The translations under genes and the position numbers were made by a program. A stretch of DNA of 64,000 bases from Salinisphaera sp040361255. Lineage in GTDB: Bacteria > Pseudomonadota > Gammaproteobacteria > Nevskiales > Salinisphaeraceae. Positions within the stretch are counted from its first letter, which is position 1; each line of letters opens with the position of its first letter. The notes beneath the pieces were generated by a model, which saw only the letters and a list, made by a program, of their open reading frames with translations, had not been told where the DNA came from and did no database searches. The DNA lies in NCBI RefSeq assembly GCF_040361255.1, contig NZ_APNG01000011.1, positions 62,001 to 126,000 of the forward strand. Direction: 5' to 3'. Below are positions 8,284-16,540 of this stretch, one piece after another.

Positions 8284-9318
8284 GTGCCGATCGATGGCCG
8301 CTGGACGCTTGCTGCGCTGACCAGCGCCCTGCTCGTACTCTATTTCACGCCCTGGCTGGCCCTGGGCGACGGCGTCGATACCTCGGGCTATGCGCTGTCG
8401 TCCGGCCTGACTGTACTGCTCGCCCCGATCGACCGCTTCGATATCGGCCAATATCTGGGCCCGGTACTGGGCTGGACACTACCGCTGATCGGCTTCGTGG
8501 GCCTTGTGCAGAGTGCACGCGGGCGTATCAGCCTGTGTGCGATGACGCTGGCGGTGTGCGTATGCAGCCTGCTCGGATTCGGCTTCTGGCAATCGCCCTG
8601 GTATCAGGCCCCCACCCTCGCCTCGCTGCCATTGACCCATGCCGGCATGGCGGTACTCGCCAGTGCCCTGCTCAGCCTCGTCGCGAGCCTGCTCGTTGCG
8701 CTGTTGTCGGGCTGGCGTGACCATCGACACGGCATCACCGAGCATCGCCGCGCCGATGGCACCGTCGCGATCGAGATTCGCCCGCCGCGCTGGCGCCCCT
8801 TGCGGCGATTGCTCTACTTCGTCGCCAATGTCGCGATCATCTACGTCGCCCTGCTTTTCTGGGCGCACCACCATCTTCTGGAACTGGCCGACCAGGCGAT
8901 GGTACCCGTCACCCTGGTCGTGCTGGCGTTCATTGCCCTTGCCGTGGCGGTGATCGTGCGCTCGGCACTGCGCCACAACCGGCGTGCCCGTATCGTCATC
9001 GACCAGCAATCGCTGAGCGTGATCACCGGCGGCGATTGCGGCCGCTATCAGCGCCAACACATCAACGGGCTCTACGTTCCGCAGCAAGCCGACGACAACG
9101 TGCGCGACTATTACGACGCCGCGCACGGGGCCGACGCACTCACCCTGCCCGTCACAACGCAAATCCCCGATACCGTCACGGCCGAGCCATTGCTCGGCAA
9201 GCCCTGTACCCGGGTGATGATGCGCCTGCGCCATCGCACGGTCGCGCTCGCACACCATCTGGGGCCGGCCCAGGCCCGGGAGCTGGTCCGCCGGCTGACC
9301 ATCCGGCTGCTCGATTGA
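8284..9318 (+). CDS. hypothetical membrane protein
   Basis: I do not recognise the family. The 344-aa product has about five to six hydrophobic segments: roughly residues 8-25 (LAALTSALLVLYFTPWL), 65-82, 87-105, 118-143, 178-197 and 203-225. A soluble C-terminal part of about 115 residues follows, including a tail with RVMMRLRHRTVALAHHLG. A basic, partly charged cytoplasmic stretch lies between segments four and five (GWRDHRHGITEHRRADGT). The start is a GTG; no strong ribosome site precedes it and the exact start is uncertain. It lies downstream of sqdB on the same strand and converges with the ArsA-like gene, 16 bp away. Confidence 0.7.
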   Translation: MPIDGRWTLAALTSALLVLYFTPWLALGDGVDTSGYALSSGLTVLLAPIDRFDIGQYLGPVLGWTLPLIGFVGLVQSARGRISLCAMTLAVCVCSLLGFGFWQSPWYQAPTLASLPLTHAGMAVLASALLSLVASLLVALLSGWRDHRHGITEHRRADGTVAIEIRPPRWRPLRRLLYFVANVAIIYVALLFWAHHHLLELADQAMVPVTLVVLAFIALAVAVIVRSALRHNRRARIVIDQQSLSVITGGDCGRYQRQHINGLYVPQQADDNVRDYYDAAHGADALTLPVTTQIPDTVTAEPLLGKPCTRVMMRLRHRTVALAHHLGPAQARELVRRLTIRLLD

Positions 9319-9334
9319 ACGCCTGGCGGGCGCG

Positions 9335-10315
9335 CTAGCCCACGCCCGGCGTACTCAGGCGGGATGCCAGTGCTTCGAGCTGGCTGCGACCGACGATATC
9401 GCGTGCACTCTGGGCGACCTCGATGAGTTCCTGGCCGGCAAAGCGATCGCGTATTTCGGCCAGATATTCGTTCTGCTGGGCCACGCGTTCGGTCACGAAG
9501 GCGCTGCGCTCATCGGCCGGCCAAAGCCGGTTCACGTACAACGCGCCCACCGGGATATGGGTATCGCGCAGCTGTTCGATCACGCGGGCGGTTTCTTCGA
9601 TCGGCAGGCGTTCGGCCTGCAACACCGGATGGAACACCGATTCGTCGTGCAGACGCTGGCGGGCCTGGGCGAAGCGTTCGGCGCGCTGGCGCAGGCGTAC
9701 GAGCACACGGTCTTCGCGCTCGGGCTCGCGTACACCGGCCATGGAGCGCCACATGCCCTGCAGTTTGTTCACCTTGGCGCGCTGGGCCTGCAAACCTTCG
9801 ACCCAGGCACCGAGCATGGACGGCAACGTCAGCAGGCGCAGCGTATGGCCGCTGGGCGCGGTATCGAATACCACCCGATCGAAGCGCTGCGGGCACCATT
9901 CCATGATTCGGGTAAAACGATCGAACAACGCCGATTCGGCCGTGCCCGGCGCCTGTACGGCCAGCTTCAGATGCCGGTCGAGCGCCGGCAGCACCGCCTT
10001 GGACACCGCCGATTCCGCGTCTTCGCGAATCCCTTCGACATAGGCCCTGGCATCGGCCTCGGGGTCGATCTCCATGGCCCAGAGATTGTCGCCGGCCGCA
10101 GTCGGCTCGGCGCCGAGCCGAGTTTCCAGCAAGTCGGACACCGAATGGGCCGGATCTGTGGAGACCAACAGCGTACGTTCGCCGGCCGTGGCCAGGCGCA
10201 GCGCATTGGCCGCCGCGAGCGTGGTCTTGCCGACCCCGCCCTTGCCGCCAAATAGATAGAACCGCGTGGGCAGATCGTGGCCATCGCGGTGGTGATGTGC
10301 ATGAGAATGCGCCAT
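9335..10315 (-). CDS. ArsA/Get3-type P-loop ATPase with His-rich N terminus
   Basis: Single-domain ATPase of the ArsA/Get3 (SIMIBI) group, 326 aa. It has the deviant Walker A GGKGGVGKTT (about residues 24-33), the switch I region STDPAHSVSDLLE and switch II DTAPSGHTLRLLTLP. The first 15 residues are histidine-rich (MAHSHAHHHRDGHD), which suggests metal binding, but this is inference. True arsenite pumps have two ATPase halves and arsB/arsR neighbours, which are absent here. Instead it follows cstA and two small Cys-Cys proteins on the minus strand. A role in protein targeting or maturation of that locus is more plausible than arsenic export. Confidence 0.85.
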   Translation of the reverse strand: MAHSHAHHHRDGHDLPTRFYLFGGKGGVGKTTLAAANALRLATAGERTLLVSTDPAHSVSDLLETRLGAEPTAAGDNLWAMEIDPEADARAYVEGIREDAESAVSKAVLPALDRHLKLAVQAPGTAESALFDRFTRIMEWCPQRFDRVVFDTAPSGHTLRLLTLPSMLGAWVEGLQAQRAKVNKLQGMWRSMAGVREPEREDRVLVRLRQRAERFAQARQRLHDESVFHPVLQAERLPIEETARVIEQLRDTHIPVGALYVNRLWPADERSAFVTERVAQQNEYLAEIRDRFAGQELIEVAQSARDIVGRSQLEALASRLSTPGVG

Positions 10316-10409
10316 GGCTCGCGTCTATCGGTCGACCTGGGTTAATTCGATTGCCGTATTGCGCGCACCGTCCGAACGGGCATTGCCCGCACGTACAGAG
10401 CACGCGTCG

Positions 10410-10670
10410 TCAGCAACACACGCCGGCTTCGGGAAAGGTTTCCATGCCCATGCGCTGGTGCCAGCGATGGAATGCCTCGATCAGATCCGGATACAGCTCA
10501 AGCGCATAATAATCCGCCGGCCCGGGGATACCCAATGCCTCCAGAAACAACAGCGCAACCAGCGCATCTTCTTCCGAACGCGCCTCGCGGGCGATGCCGG
10601 CGCGCCACGGCGCCATGAACAGTTCGTCGTGGTAGTCGGAAAAACGTTGCCAGAGGCTTTTTTCGCTCAT
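10410..10670 (-). CDS. small protein ending in Cys-Cys ('cory-CC-star'-like)
   Basis: 86-aa soluble protein starting MSEKSLWQRFSDYHDELF and ending GVCC directly before the stop codon. From memory it matches the family that databases call cory-CC-star, with an N-terminal basic helix, AREARSEEDALVALLFLEALG, PADYYALELYPDLIEAFH and a conserved terminal Cys pair. No function is established. The start at 10670 is chosen over an in-frame extension because similarity begins there. It lies 94 bp upstream of the ArsA-type ATPase and 31 bp downstream of another Cys-Cys protein. A C-terminal CC is typical of metal handling, thiol chemistry or lipid modification; none can be chosen from sequence alone. 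Confidence 0.75.
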   Translation of the reverse strand: MSEKSLWQRFSDYHDELFMAPWRAGIAREARSEEDALVALLFLEALGIPGPADYYALELYPDLIEAFHRWHQRMGMETFPEAGVCC

Positions 10671-10701
10671 CGGTTTCGACCTGCGGTAACCCGGGCGATC
10701 T

Positions 10702-11103
10702 TCACGCGGGTAACGAGCGCCCGGTGTATTCGAGCACGGCATTCACGACCGTCGCCGTATCCGGCAGGCGCCCCGAGTAGAGCGTATGGCCATCGACGAC
10801 CACCGCCACCGGCGCGCCGGCACGCGCCACGGCCCGCAGTGCGGCGAACACGCTGGCGCCGTCGGCACGCGCGGATTTCCAGACCGCCGGATACAGCCAC
10901 AGTAAATTACGCGGATCGGCCACCACCAGTTCGAGATCGGGCGCAGCTTGCGCGAGCGCGCGATAGATTTCTCCGGTGTGTTGCATACGCGCCCGGCTAT
11001 GGCTGAAATCCGCTGCCGCGCCCAGCCTAGTGTGACATTCGCCGAGACGACCACAACACCCCGAACCGCTGTGCTGGGCATCCTGCTCGCGCACCAGAAT
11101 CAC
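10702..11103 (-). CDS. conserved hypothetical protein with N-terminal GSGCCGRLG motif
   Basis: About 133 aa. From a GTG at 11103 it reads VILVREQDAQHSGSGCCGRLGE, then a second Cys (GECH) and a Rossmann-like alternation of strands and helices (LELVVADPRNLLWLYPAV, APVAVVVDGHTLYSGRLPD). No family name comes to mind. The CC pair near the N terminus parallels the terminal CC of the next protein. The start is uncertain: no clear ribosome site is seen, but the reading frame upstream of the GTG is low-complexity Arg/Gly sequence typical of non-coding GC-rich DNA. It lies 64 bp after the cstA stop and 31 bp before the next gene, so an operon is likely. Confidence 0.6.
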   Translation of the reverse strand: MILVREQDAQHSGSGCCGRLGECHTRLGAAADFSHSRARMQHTGEIYRALAQAAPDLELVVADPRNLLWLYPAVWKSARADGASVFAALRAVARAGAPVAVVVDGHTLYSGRLPDTATVVNAVLEYTGRSLPA

Positions 11104-11167
11104 CTGATGCGCGCGCCCGCGCCGCGACCCCGATCGCGATACGCGGCGGCCGGCGCGTGCATAGCGG

Positions 11168-12874
11168 TCATGATTGCTCGGTAGCCGCGCTCGGATTACG
11201 CCGCTCGCGGTTGAAGGCCGTAAACGCTTCCACCACCAGCCACGCGGCCAGTACGAAGATCGCCGCATCCATGATCAGCAGCAGCCAATCACCCTTGGCA
11301 AAGAAGTCGCCCAGGTTGAGCACCAGCGCCCAGGTGGTCATGAACAGCAGAAACACCAGCGGAATGAGCGCGGCCAACGGGTTGCGATTACGTGCCAGCA
11401 GCCATACACCGATAATCGACAACGCCAGTCCGGCGGTGAGCTGGTTGGTAGTACCGAACAACGTCCACAACCGGCCGAAGGCAAAGCCCTTGCCGCCAGC
11501 GCTGTCGCCACCCGGCAGCAGCGCCAGCCCGAGCGGAATCAGCACGGCGAGCGTGGTGAGCAGATTCACGCGTCCGACCAGCGATTTGACGCCCGCCAGC
11601 TCGGAAATCTCTTCAAGAATATAACGTTGCAGACGTACGCCGGTATCCATCGTGGTGCCGGCAAAGGTGATGACCACCACGGCCGCGAACGTCGCCCCCA
11701 GCGTCGCGGGGATGCCGAGATTGCTTAGAAAATGCCCGGTGCCATTGACGAAGTGGCCAAGCGCACCGCCGGAGGCCGCACCGAAGTCGGCGTACGCGGC
11801 GTTCCAATCGCCGGCCGCGCCGAGCCCCGCAGTACAGGCCAGAATCGCGGCCAGCGCCAGTGCACCCTCGCCGAGCGCACCGCCATAGCCGACGAAACGC
11901 GCCTCGGTTTCGTTACCCAGCTGTTTCGAAGTCGTACCGGAGGCGACCAGGCTATGGAAACCCGAGATCGCGCCACAGGCGACGGTGATGAACAGATAGG
12001 GGAACCAGTGCGGCGAGTTCGGCGCCACTTCGTTGACCGCCGGCGCGCTGACCGTATCCCAGCCGACGAGCACGCCGAGAAAGATCACCACCAGCGCGAC
12101 AATCAGCTGCTGGCCGTTGATGTAGTCGCGCGGCTGCAGCAATACCCACACCGGCAACCGCGAGGCAATCCAGGTATAGGCGAAGATGAGAATGATCCAG
12201 GTGGTACGCACCGACAGTCCGACCGCCTCGGCTAGCCCGTCGACATAGATCGGATAAGCCTGGCCCACCGGGATTGCCGCATAGAGCAGCAATAGACCGA
12301 TGACCGAAGGAATGATGATCGACCGGCCCATGCGATAGGCCCATTGGCCAATGAACACCGCGATCGGGATGACGATCAGCGCCGGGATCACCGCGCCCGG
12401 ATTCTTTTCGAACAGAATCGCCATGACCACGCCGAACACCGCGTTCACGAGCGTGAGCAAAAAGAAGATGATCAGCAGAAACAGCGTGCTGGCTCGGGCG
12501 GATACCACCTTGCCGGAGAGCGTGCCGATATTCTGGCCGCGATTGCGAGCAGAGACGACGATCGAGCCGAAATCATGCACGCCCGCCGCGAAGATCGTGC
12601 CCAGCACCACCCAGGTCAATGCCGGCAGCCAGCCCCAGTAGACCGCGATCGCCGGACCGACGATCGGCGCCGCGCCGGCCACCGAGGTGAAATGGTGGCC
12701 GAGCAACACATGTTTATGCGTGGGTACGAAATCCACCCCGTCGCGCATGGCATGCGCGGGGGTGACGAAGTTCGGATCGAGCCGATAGACCTTCTCGGCC
12801 AGGTAGCGTGAATAGAACTTGTAGGCGAAATAGAACGCCACCAACGTAATCACGATCAGAAGAAAGGCCGGCAT
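11168..12874 (-). CDS. cstA: CstA family peptide/pyruvate transporter
   Basis: Carbon starvation protein A family inner-membrane carrier, 568 aa, somewhat shorter than E. coli CstA. Landmarks are the N-terminal LDPNFVTPAHAMRDGVDFVPTHK region, LLGHHFTSVAGAAPIVGPAIAVYWGWLPA, and many transmembrane helices (about 15 hydrophobic segments). The family imports peptides or pyruvate. The start at 12874 is favoured because GAGGGGAT lies 6 nt upstream; an extension of nine residues is possible. The usual partner is a tiny YbdD/YjiX protein. Here the downstream genes are instead two Cys-Cys proteins and an ArsA-type ATPase. A perfect 22-bp palindrome 77 bp upstream may be its operator. Confidence 0.9.
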   Translation of the reverse strand: MPAFLLIVITLVAFYFAYKFYSRYLAEKVYRLDPNFVTPAHAMRDGVDFVPTHKHVLLGHHFTSVAGAAPIVGPAIAVYWGWLPALTWVVLGTIFAAGVHDFGSIVVSARNRGQNIGTLSGKVVSARASTLFLLIIFFLLTLVNAVFGVVMAILFEKNPGAVIPALIVIPIAVFIGQWAYRMGRSIIIPSVIGLLLLYAAIPVGQAYPIYVDGLAEAVGLSVRTTWIILIFAYTWIASRLPVWVLLQPRDYINGQQLIVALVVIFLGVLVGWDTVSAPAVNEVAPNSPHWFPYLFITVACGAISGFHSLVASGTTSKQLGNETEARFVGYGGALGEGALALAAILACTAGLGAAGDWNAAYADFGAASGGALGHFVNGTGHFLSNLGIPATLGATFAAVVVITFAGTTMDTGVRLQRYILEEISELAGVKSLVGRVNLLTTLAVLIPLGLALLPGGDSAGGKGFAFGRLWTLFGTTNQLTAGLALSIIGVWLLARNRNPLAALIPLVFLLFMTTWALVLNLGDFFAKGDWLLLIMDAAIFVLAAWLVVEAFTAFNRERRNPSAATEQS

Positions 12875-12950
12875 CTCGTATCCCCTCGCGATCGCGCCCA
12901 TCCAGACCGGGCGCTATAAAGTCGCCGAATCCTAGCAATCCGCCCTACCA

Positions 12951-12972
12951 CGACGATAGTCGACTATCGTCG
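12951..12972. promoter_or_regulatory. perfect 22-bp palindrome upstream of cstA
   Basis: The half-site CGACGATAGTC is followed at once by its exact reverse complement, with no loop and no T run. That favours a dimeric protein-binding site over a terminator. It lies 77-98 bp upstream of the cstA start, between cstA and the end of the moeB-like gene. A role as cstA operator is inference. Confidence 0.5.
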
Positions 12973-13019
12973 GTTGTCATGTACAGCGTGTGTCAAATAC
13001 GCATGCACGCGTCGGCGGA

Positions 13020-14123
13020 TCACCCGCCGGCACAGGTCGCACAGTGTGGATCGGCCGGTATCTGCAGACTGCGCCAGCGCTGGGTCTTGGCATCGAGGGT
13101 GAGCACCCGTGCGGTCAGCGTGTCGGCCATGCCCACGATCAGCTTGATGGCTTCCAGTGCCTGAAGTGTGCCCACGATGCCCGGCACCACGCCAAGCACA
13201 CCGGCTTCGGCGCAGGTCGGTGCCGCCCCGGCCGGCGGTGCACTGGCGAACAGACAGCGATAACAGGGCTGGCCACCGGCCGGAAATACGCCGACCTGAC
13301 CGGCAAAGCGCTCGACCGCCCCATAGACCAGGGGAATACGCGCGGCGACACAGGCATCGTTGATGGCATAGCGCGCGCTGAAATTGTCGCTGCCGTCCAC
13401 CACCAGGTCGTAGCCGGCCACCAGCTCGGCGGCGTTGTCGGCGCTCACGCGCTTTTCGATCGGCTCGATATCGATACTCGGATTGAGCGCACTCAGGCTG
13501 GCCATCGCCGAGCGCACCTTGGGCTGGCCGACGCTGGCATCGCGATGCAGGATCTGGCGATGCAGGTTGGAGCGATCGACCACGTCGTGATCGACGATGC
13601 CGATATGCCCCACGCCGGCCGCGGCCAGATAATAGGCCGCCGGCGAACCCAGCCCGCCGGCGCCGATGATCAGTACCCGCGCATCGCGCAGCTTCGTCTG
13701 GCCGGCTTCACCGACCTCCGGCAGGGTGAGCTGGCGCGCATAGCGGGCGCGATCGGCGGTATCGAGCATGGCCGGGGTTTCGAAGGCCAGCCCGGCGTCC
13801 TTCCAGGCATCGAAGCCGCCTTCCACCGAGCGCACATCGGTATAGCCGAGCCGCGTGAGCTGATCGGCCGCCAGCAGCGAGCGCGAGCCGGATGCACACA
13901 TGAGCAGAATGGTCTGGCTCGGATCGCTGACCTGTTCTTCGATCCGCATTTCCAGAAACCCGCGGCCCAGCGCTTTCGCCCCCACCGGCGTGCCCTGGGC
14001 AATCTCATCGGCCTCGCGGATATCCACGAGCAGCGCGCCATCACCGGCCAGTTCGGCCGCGCGTTCGGCGGCCACCGGCGGTATACGCTCGCGCAGCAGG
14101 GCAAGCTCGTCTTTAAGGCTCAT
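13020..14123 (-). CDS. rhodanese-MoeB/ThiF fusion (sulfur-carrier adenylyltransferase)
   Basis: 367-aa two-domain protein. Residues 1-115 are a rhodanese-like domain with active Cys in LLMCASGSRSLLAADQL. Residues about 120-365 are an E1-like adenylyltransferase with RYARQLTLPEVGEAGQ, the ATP loop LIIGAGGLGSPAAYYL, SNLHRQILH, DGSDNFSARYAIND and two zinc-binding CxxC pairs (CYRC and CATC). It would activate the C-terminal Gly-Gly of MoaD or ThiS-type carriers and transfer sulfur. The rhodanese domain is N-terminal rather than C-terminal as in eukaryotic MOCS3. No dedicated thiF is seen elsewhere in the window, so it may serve the ThiS-ThiG fusion at 52137. The start overlaps the rmuC end by 11 bp. 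Confidence 0.88.
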   Translation of the reverse strand: MSLKDELALLRERIPPVAAERAAELAGDGALLVDIREADEIAQGTPVGAKALGRGFLEMRIEEQVSDPSQTILLMCASGSRSLLAADQLTRLGYTDVRSVEGGFDAWKDAGLAFETPAMLDTADRARYARQLTLPEVGEAGQTKLRDARVLIIGAGGLGSPAAYYLAAAGVGHIGIVDHDVVDRSNLHRQILHRDASVGQPKVRSAMASLSALNPSIDIEPIEKRVSADNAAELVAGYDLVVDGSDNFSARYAINDACVAARIPLVYGAVERFAGQVGVFPAGGQPCYRCLFASAPPAGAAPTCAEAGVLGVVPGIVGTLQALEAIKLIVGMADTLTARVLTLDAKTQRWRSLQIPADPHCATCAGG

Positions 14124-15477
14124 GGCGTTCGTCCAGGTCGTCGTTATCGTCGTCGGGCGCTTCATCGGCGTGCGTGGATGAGCCCAGCTCGGCCTGGCGC
14201 ACCCACGTGGCCCCCATCGACTTGCTGGTATTCGCGCCCATCTTTTTCAACTGTTCGCTGCGCCGAACGATATTGCCGCGTCCGCTCACCAGCTTGTTGC
14301 GGGCGGAATCGAAGGCCTTGTTGGCGGTGTCCATGGCCCGGCCCAGCTTGTCCAGATCGTCCACGAAGCCCACGAACTTGTCGTAGAGCGCGCCCGCCCG
14401 GTTGGCGATCTCGGCGGCGTTTTCTTCCTGCTGCTGGAGCTTCCACAGGTTGGCGATCGCCCGCAGCATGGGCATGAGCGTGGTCGGCGACACCAGCGCG
14501 ATATTGGCATCCAGCGCCTCGCGCTGCAGATCGAAATCCCCGCGCAGGGCCTCGACGTAGGCTGCTTCCGAGGGGATGAACATGAATACATAGTCCAGCG
14601 TTTCGATGCGGTCGATGTTCTGGTAGTTCTTGGCCGACAGACCCTTGAGATGACGCCGTACCGAGGCCACATGATCGGCCAGGGCCGTACGGCGCGTGGT
14701 TTCGTCCTCGGCTTCGTGCACCCGCAGATAGGCGGTCAGCGACACCTTGGCATCGACCACGATGCTGCGCTGTTCGGGCAGATGCACCACCGCGTCCGGT
14801 AGCTGGCGATTGCCGTCCTCCGTGGTGGCCGCGAACTGGGTTTCGTACTGCACGCCCTTTTCCAGCCCCGAACGTTCCAGCACGGTTTCCAGAATCATCT
14901 CGCCCCAGTTGCCCTGGGTCTTGGATTCGCCGCGCAGCGCATTGGCGAGATTGGTCGCATCCTCGGCAATGGCCTTGTTGGACTGTTCGAGCAGGCGCAC
15001 CTGTTCGGCCAATGCCGAGCGCTGCCGGTTTTCCTGGTCGTAGGCTTCGCGCACCTGTTTTTCAAAGCGCCCGATATGCTCGCGCAGCGGGTTGATCAAC
15101 GGTTCCAGGCTGGCCTTGTTCTGCTCGGTAAAGGCCCGGCTTTTTTCCTCCAGAATCTCCTGCGACAGGGTCTTGAACTGGTGGGTGAGCGCTTCGCGTG
15201 CGTCGGTGAGCGTCTTGAGCTTGTCCTCGGCATGGCGGCGCTCGGCCTCCAGGCGGGTTTCCAGGCGCGCGTTGTCGGCGCGGGCGTTATCCAGGGCAGC
15301 CCGGACATCGGCCAGTTCGGCCGCACGCGTGTCCGCTTCGCGCTGGGCGCTGGCACGGTCGGCCACCAGCTGCGCCTGTTTCGAGCGCGCCCATAGCAGC
15401 ACGAATACGCCGCCCAGCAGCACACCGGCCCATAGCGCAGCTGCCAGGTAAAGCGTGGTAACGGATGGCATCATCAA
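14113..15477 (-). CDS. rmuC: DNA recombination protein RmuC
   Basis: 454-aa RmuC-family protein. It has an N-terminal membrane anchor (residues about 8-27), a long coiled coil (about 30-190, rich in Ala, Glu and Arg) and the RmuC nuclease-like core. Core landmarks are LRGESKTQGNWGEMILETVLERSGL, VQYETQF, LPDAVVHLPEQRSIVVDAKVSL, YVFMFIPSEAAY and VSPTTLMPMLRAIANLW. The family limits sequence inversions between short inverted repeats, by an unknown mechanism. It precedes and overlaps the rhodanese-MoeB gene. The acidic C-terminal tail (DEAPDDDNDDLDE) is not part of the core. By chance or not, it neighbours an array of inverted repeats. Confidence 0.9.
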   Translation of the reverse strand: MMMPSVTTLYLAAALWAGVLLGGVFVLLWARSKQAQLVADRASAQREADTRAAELADVRAALDNARADNARLETRLEAERRHAEDKLKTLTDAREALTHQFKTLSQEILEEKSRAFTEQNKASLEPLINPLREHIGRFEKQVREAYDQENRQRSALAEQVRLLEQSNKAIAEDATNLANALRGESKTQGNWGEMILETVLERSGLEKGVQYETQFAATTEDGNRQLPDAVVHLPEQRSIVVDAKVSLTAYLRVHEAEDETTRRTALADHVASVRRHLKGLSAKNYQNIDRIETLDYVFMFIPSEAAYVEALRGDFDLQREALDANIALVSPTTLMPMLRAIANLWKLQQQEENAAEIANRAGALYDKFVGFVDDLDKLGRAMDTANKAFDSARNKLVSGRGNIVRRSEQLKKMGANTSKSMGATWVRQAELGSSTHADEAPDDDNDDLDERHEP

Positions 15478-15539
15478 ATCGCGGCTCTTGGTGATGGGTA
15501 ACGAACGTCAGCATACGGGTTGCAGCACGGCACGCTTAC

Positions 15540-16400
15540 CCGCCGAACTACCGGTCTTTCGCGTATTTTCGCGTTCATTTTCGAACAGATTGCCTGCTCG
15601 AGAACAGCCCGCTGCGTTTCATCAATCACCGAGAAGACATTTATCCGCAGATTACGCAGATCACACAGATTGAAGACAAGAAATCGACGGCCGTTCGGCA
15701 TCGTCTGGCCCCTGTGCCACGCGCTTCTTCATCTGCGTAATCTGCGAAATCTGTGGTTCGGCTTGAGGGACGAAGCCACCACACGGTCGCTTACCGACCT
15801 GTGCAATGCTGCCTCTGCGGACTACCGTTAGCGTGCGGCGCGAACATTTCACCGCCCGGCCTTCGAACAATCTGTCTTTCGCTTTATTCGCGTGTCTTCG
15901 CGTTCATTTGCGGACAACCTGCCCGCTTGCGAACAGCTCGCTGCGTTTCTCGATGATCAAAAAGTCATTGATCCGCAGATTACGCCGATTACGCAGATGC
16001 ATTGATTTGGCCGTGGTGCGAGGCCGACTGCATTGGCGTCTTGAACCTGGTAGCGGTAGCCGGACAGAAAGATCCGCAGATCGACGCAGATCAAACAGAT
16101 CAAAGACAAGAAGTCGCGTTAGGCCGCTTCGTCTGGCGCCAGTGCCACGCGCTTCCTCATCTGTGTAATCTGCGAAATCTGTGGTTTCGCTTGAGGAACG
16201 AAGCCAACACGGCCGCTTATCGAACTGCACACACAGAGTGCTGCCTCTGCCGACTGCCTCCAGCGTGCGGCGCGTGCATTTCAGATCCCCCGGCCTTCTA
16301 GCGATCCGTTTTTGCCTTATTCGCGTGTCTTAGCGTTCATTTGCGGACAACCTGCTTGCTTGAGAACAGCCCGCTGCGTTTCCTCCATCATCAAGAAACC
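15540..16400 (+). repeat. left array of 428-bp composite repeat units, 9-nt modules
   Basis: Fills most of the 1-kb gap between rmuC and uup; no credible gene is present. Two kinds of block alternate. Block Y contains CGCAGATTA modules every 9 nt (15641-15680; 15971-15997; 16072-16110) and a reverse-oriented partner with ATCTGCGTAATCTGCG (15731-15758 and 16159-16187). Block X contains ATTCGCGTGTCTTCGCGTT and TTTGCGGAC followed by GAACAGCCCGCTGCGTTTC (15556-15620, 15886-15950, 16318-16382). Corresponding points of the two copies are 428-432 bp apart. Each unit can fold into a long imperfect hairpin from its facing Y elements. No transposase or target duplication is seen. Confidence 0.8.
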
Positions 16401-16540
16401 ATTTGTCTGCGGTTGGCGCAGATGCGGTGATTCGGCCCTGGTGGGCGATCGCTTCCATTGCCGGGCCGCGGCCCACGACCGCGCCCGCCAACGCGTACAA
16501 TACCCGCCTCGATTTCCCACCTCGCGATGTTGTCGCGCCC

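Noticed and set aside
9335..10315. Arsenic resistance locus
   Set aside because: The ATPase has one ArsA domain and no arsB, arsC, arsD or arsR neighbours; the surrounding genes are cstA and small CC proteins.
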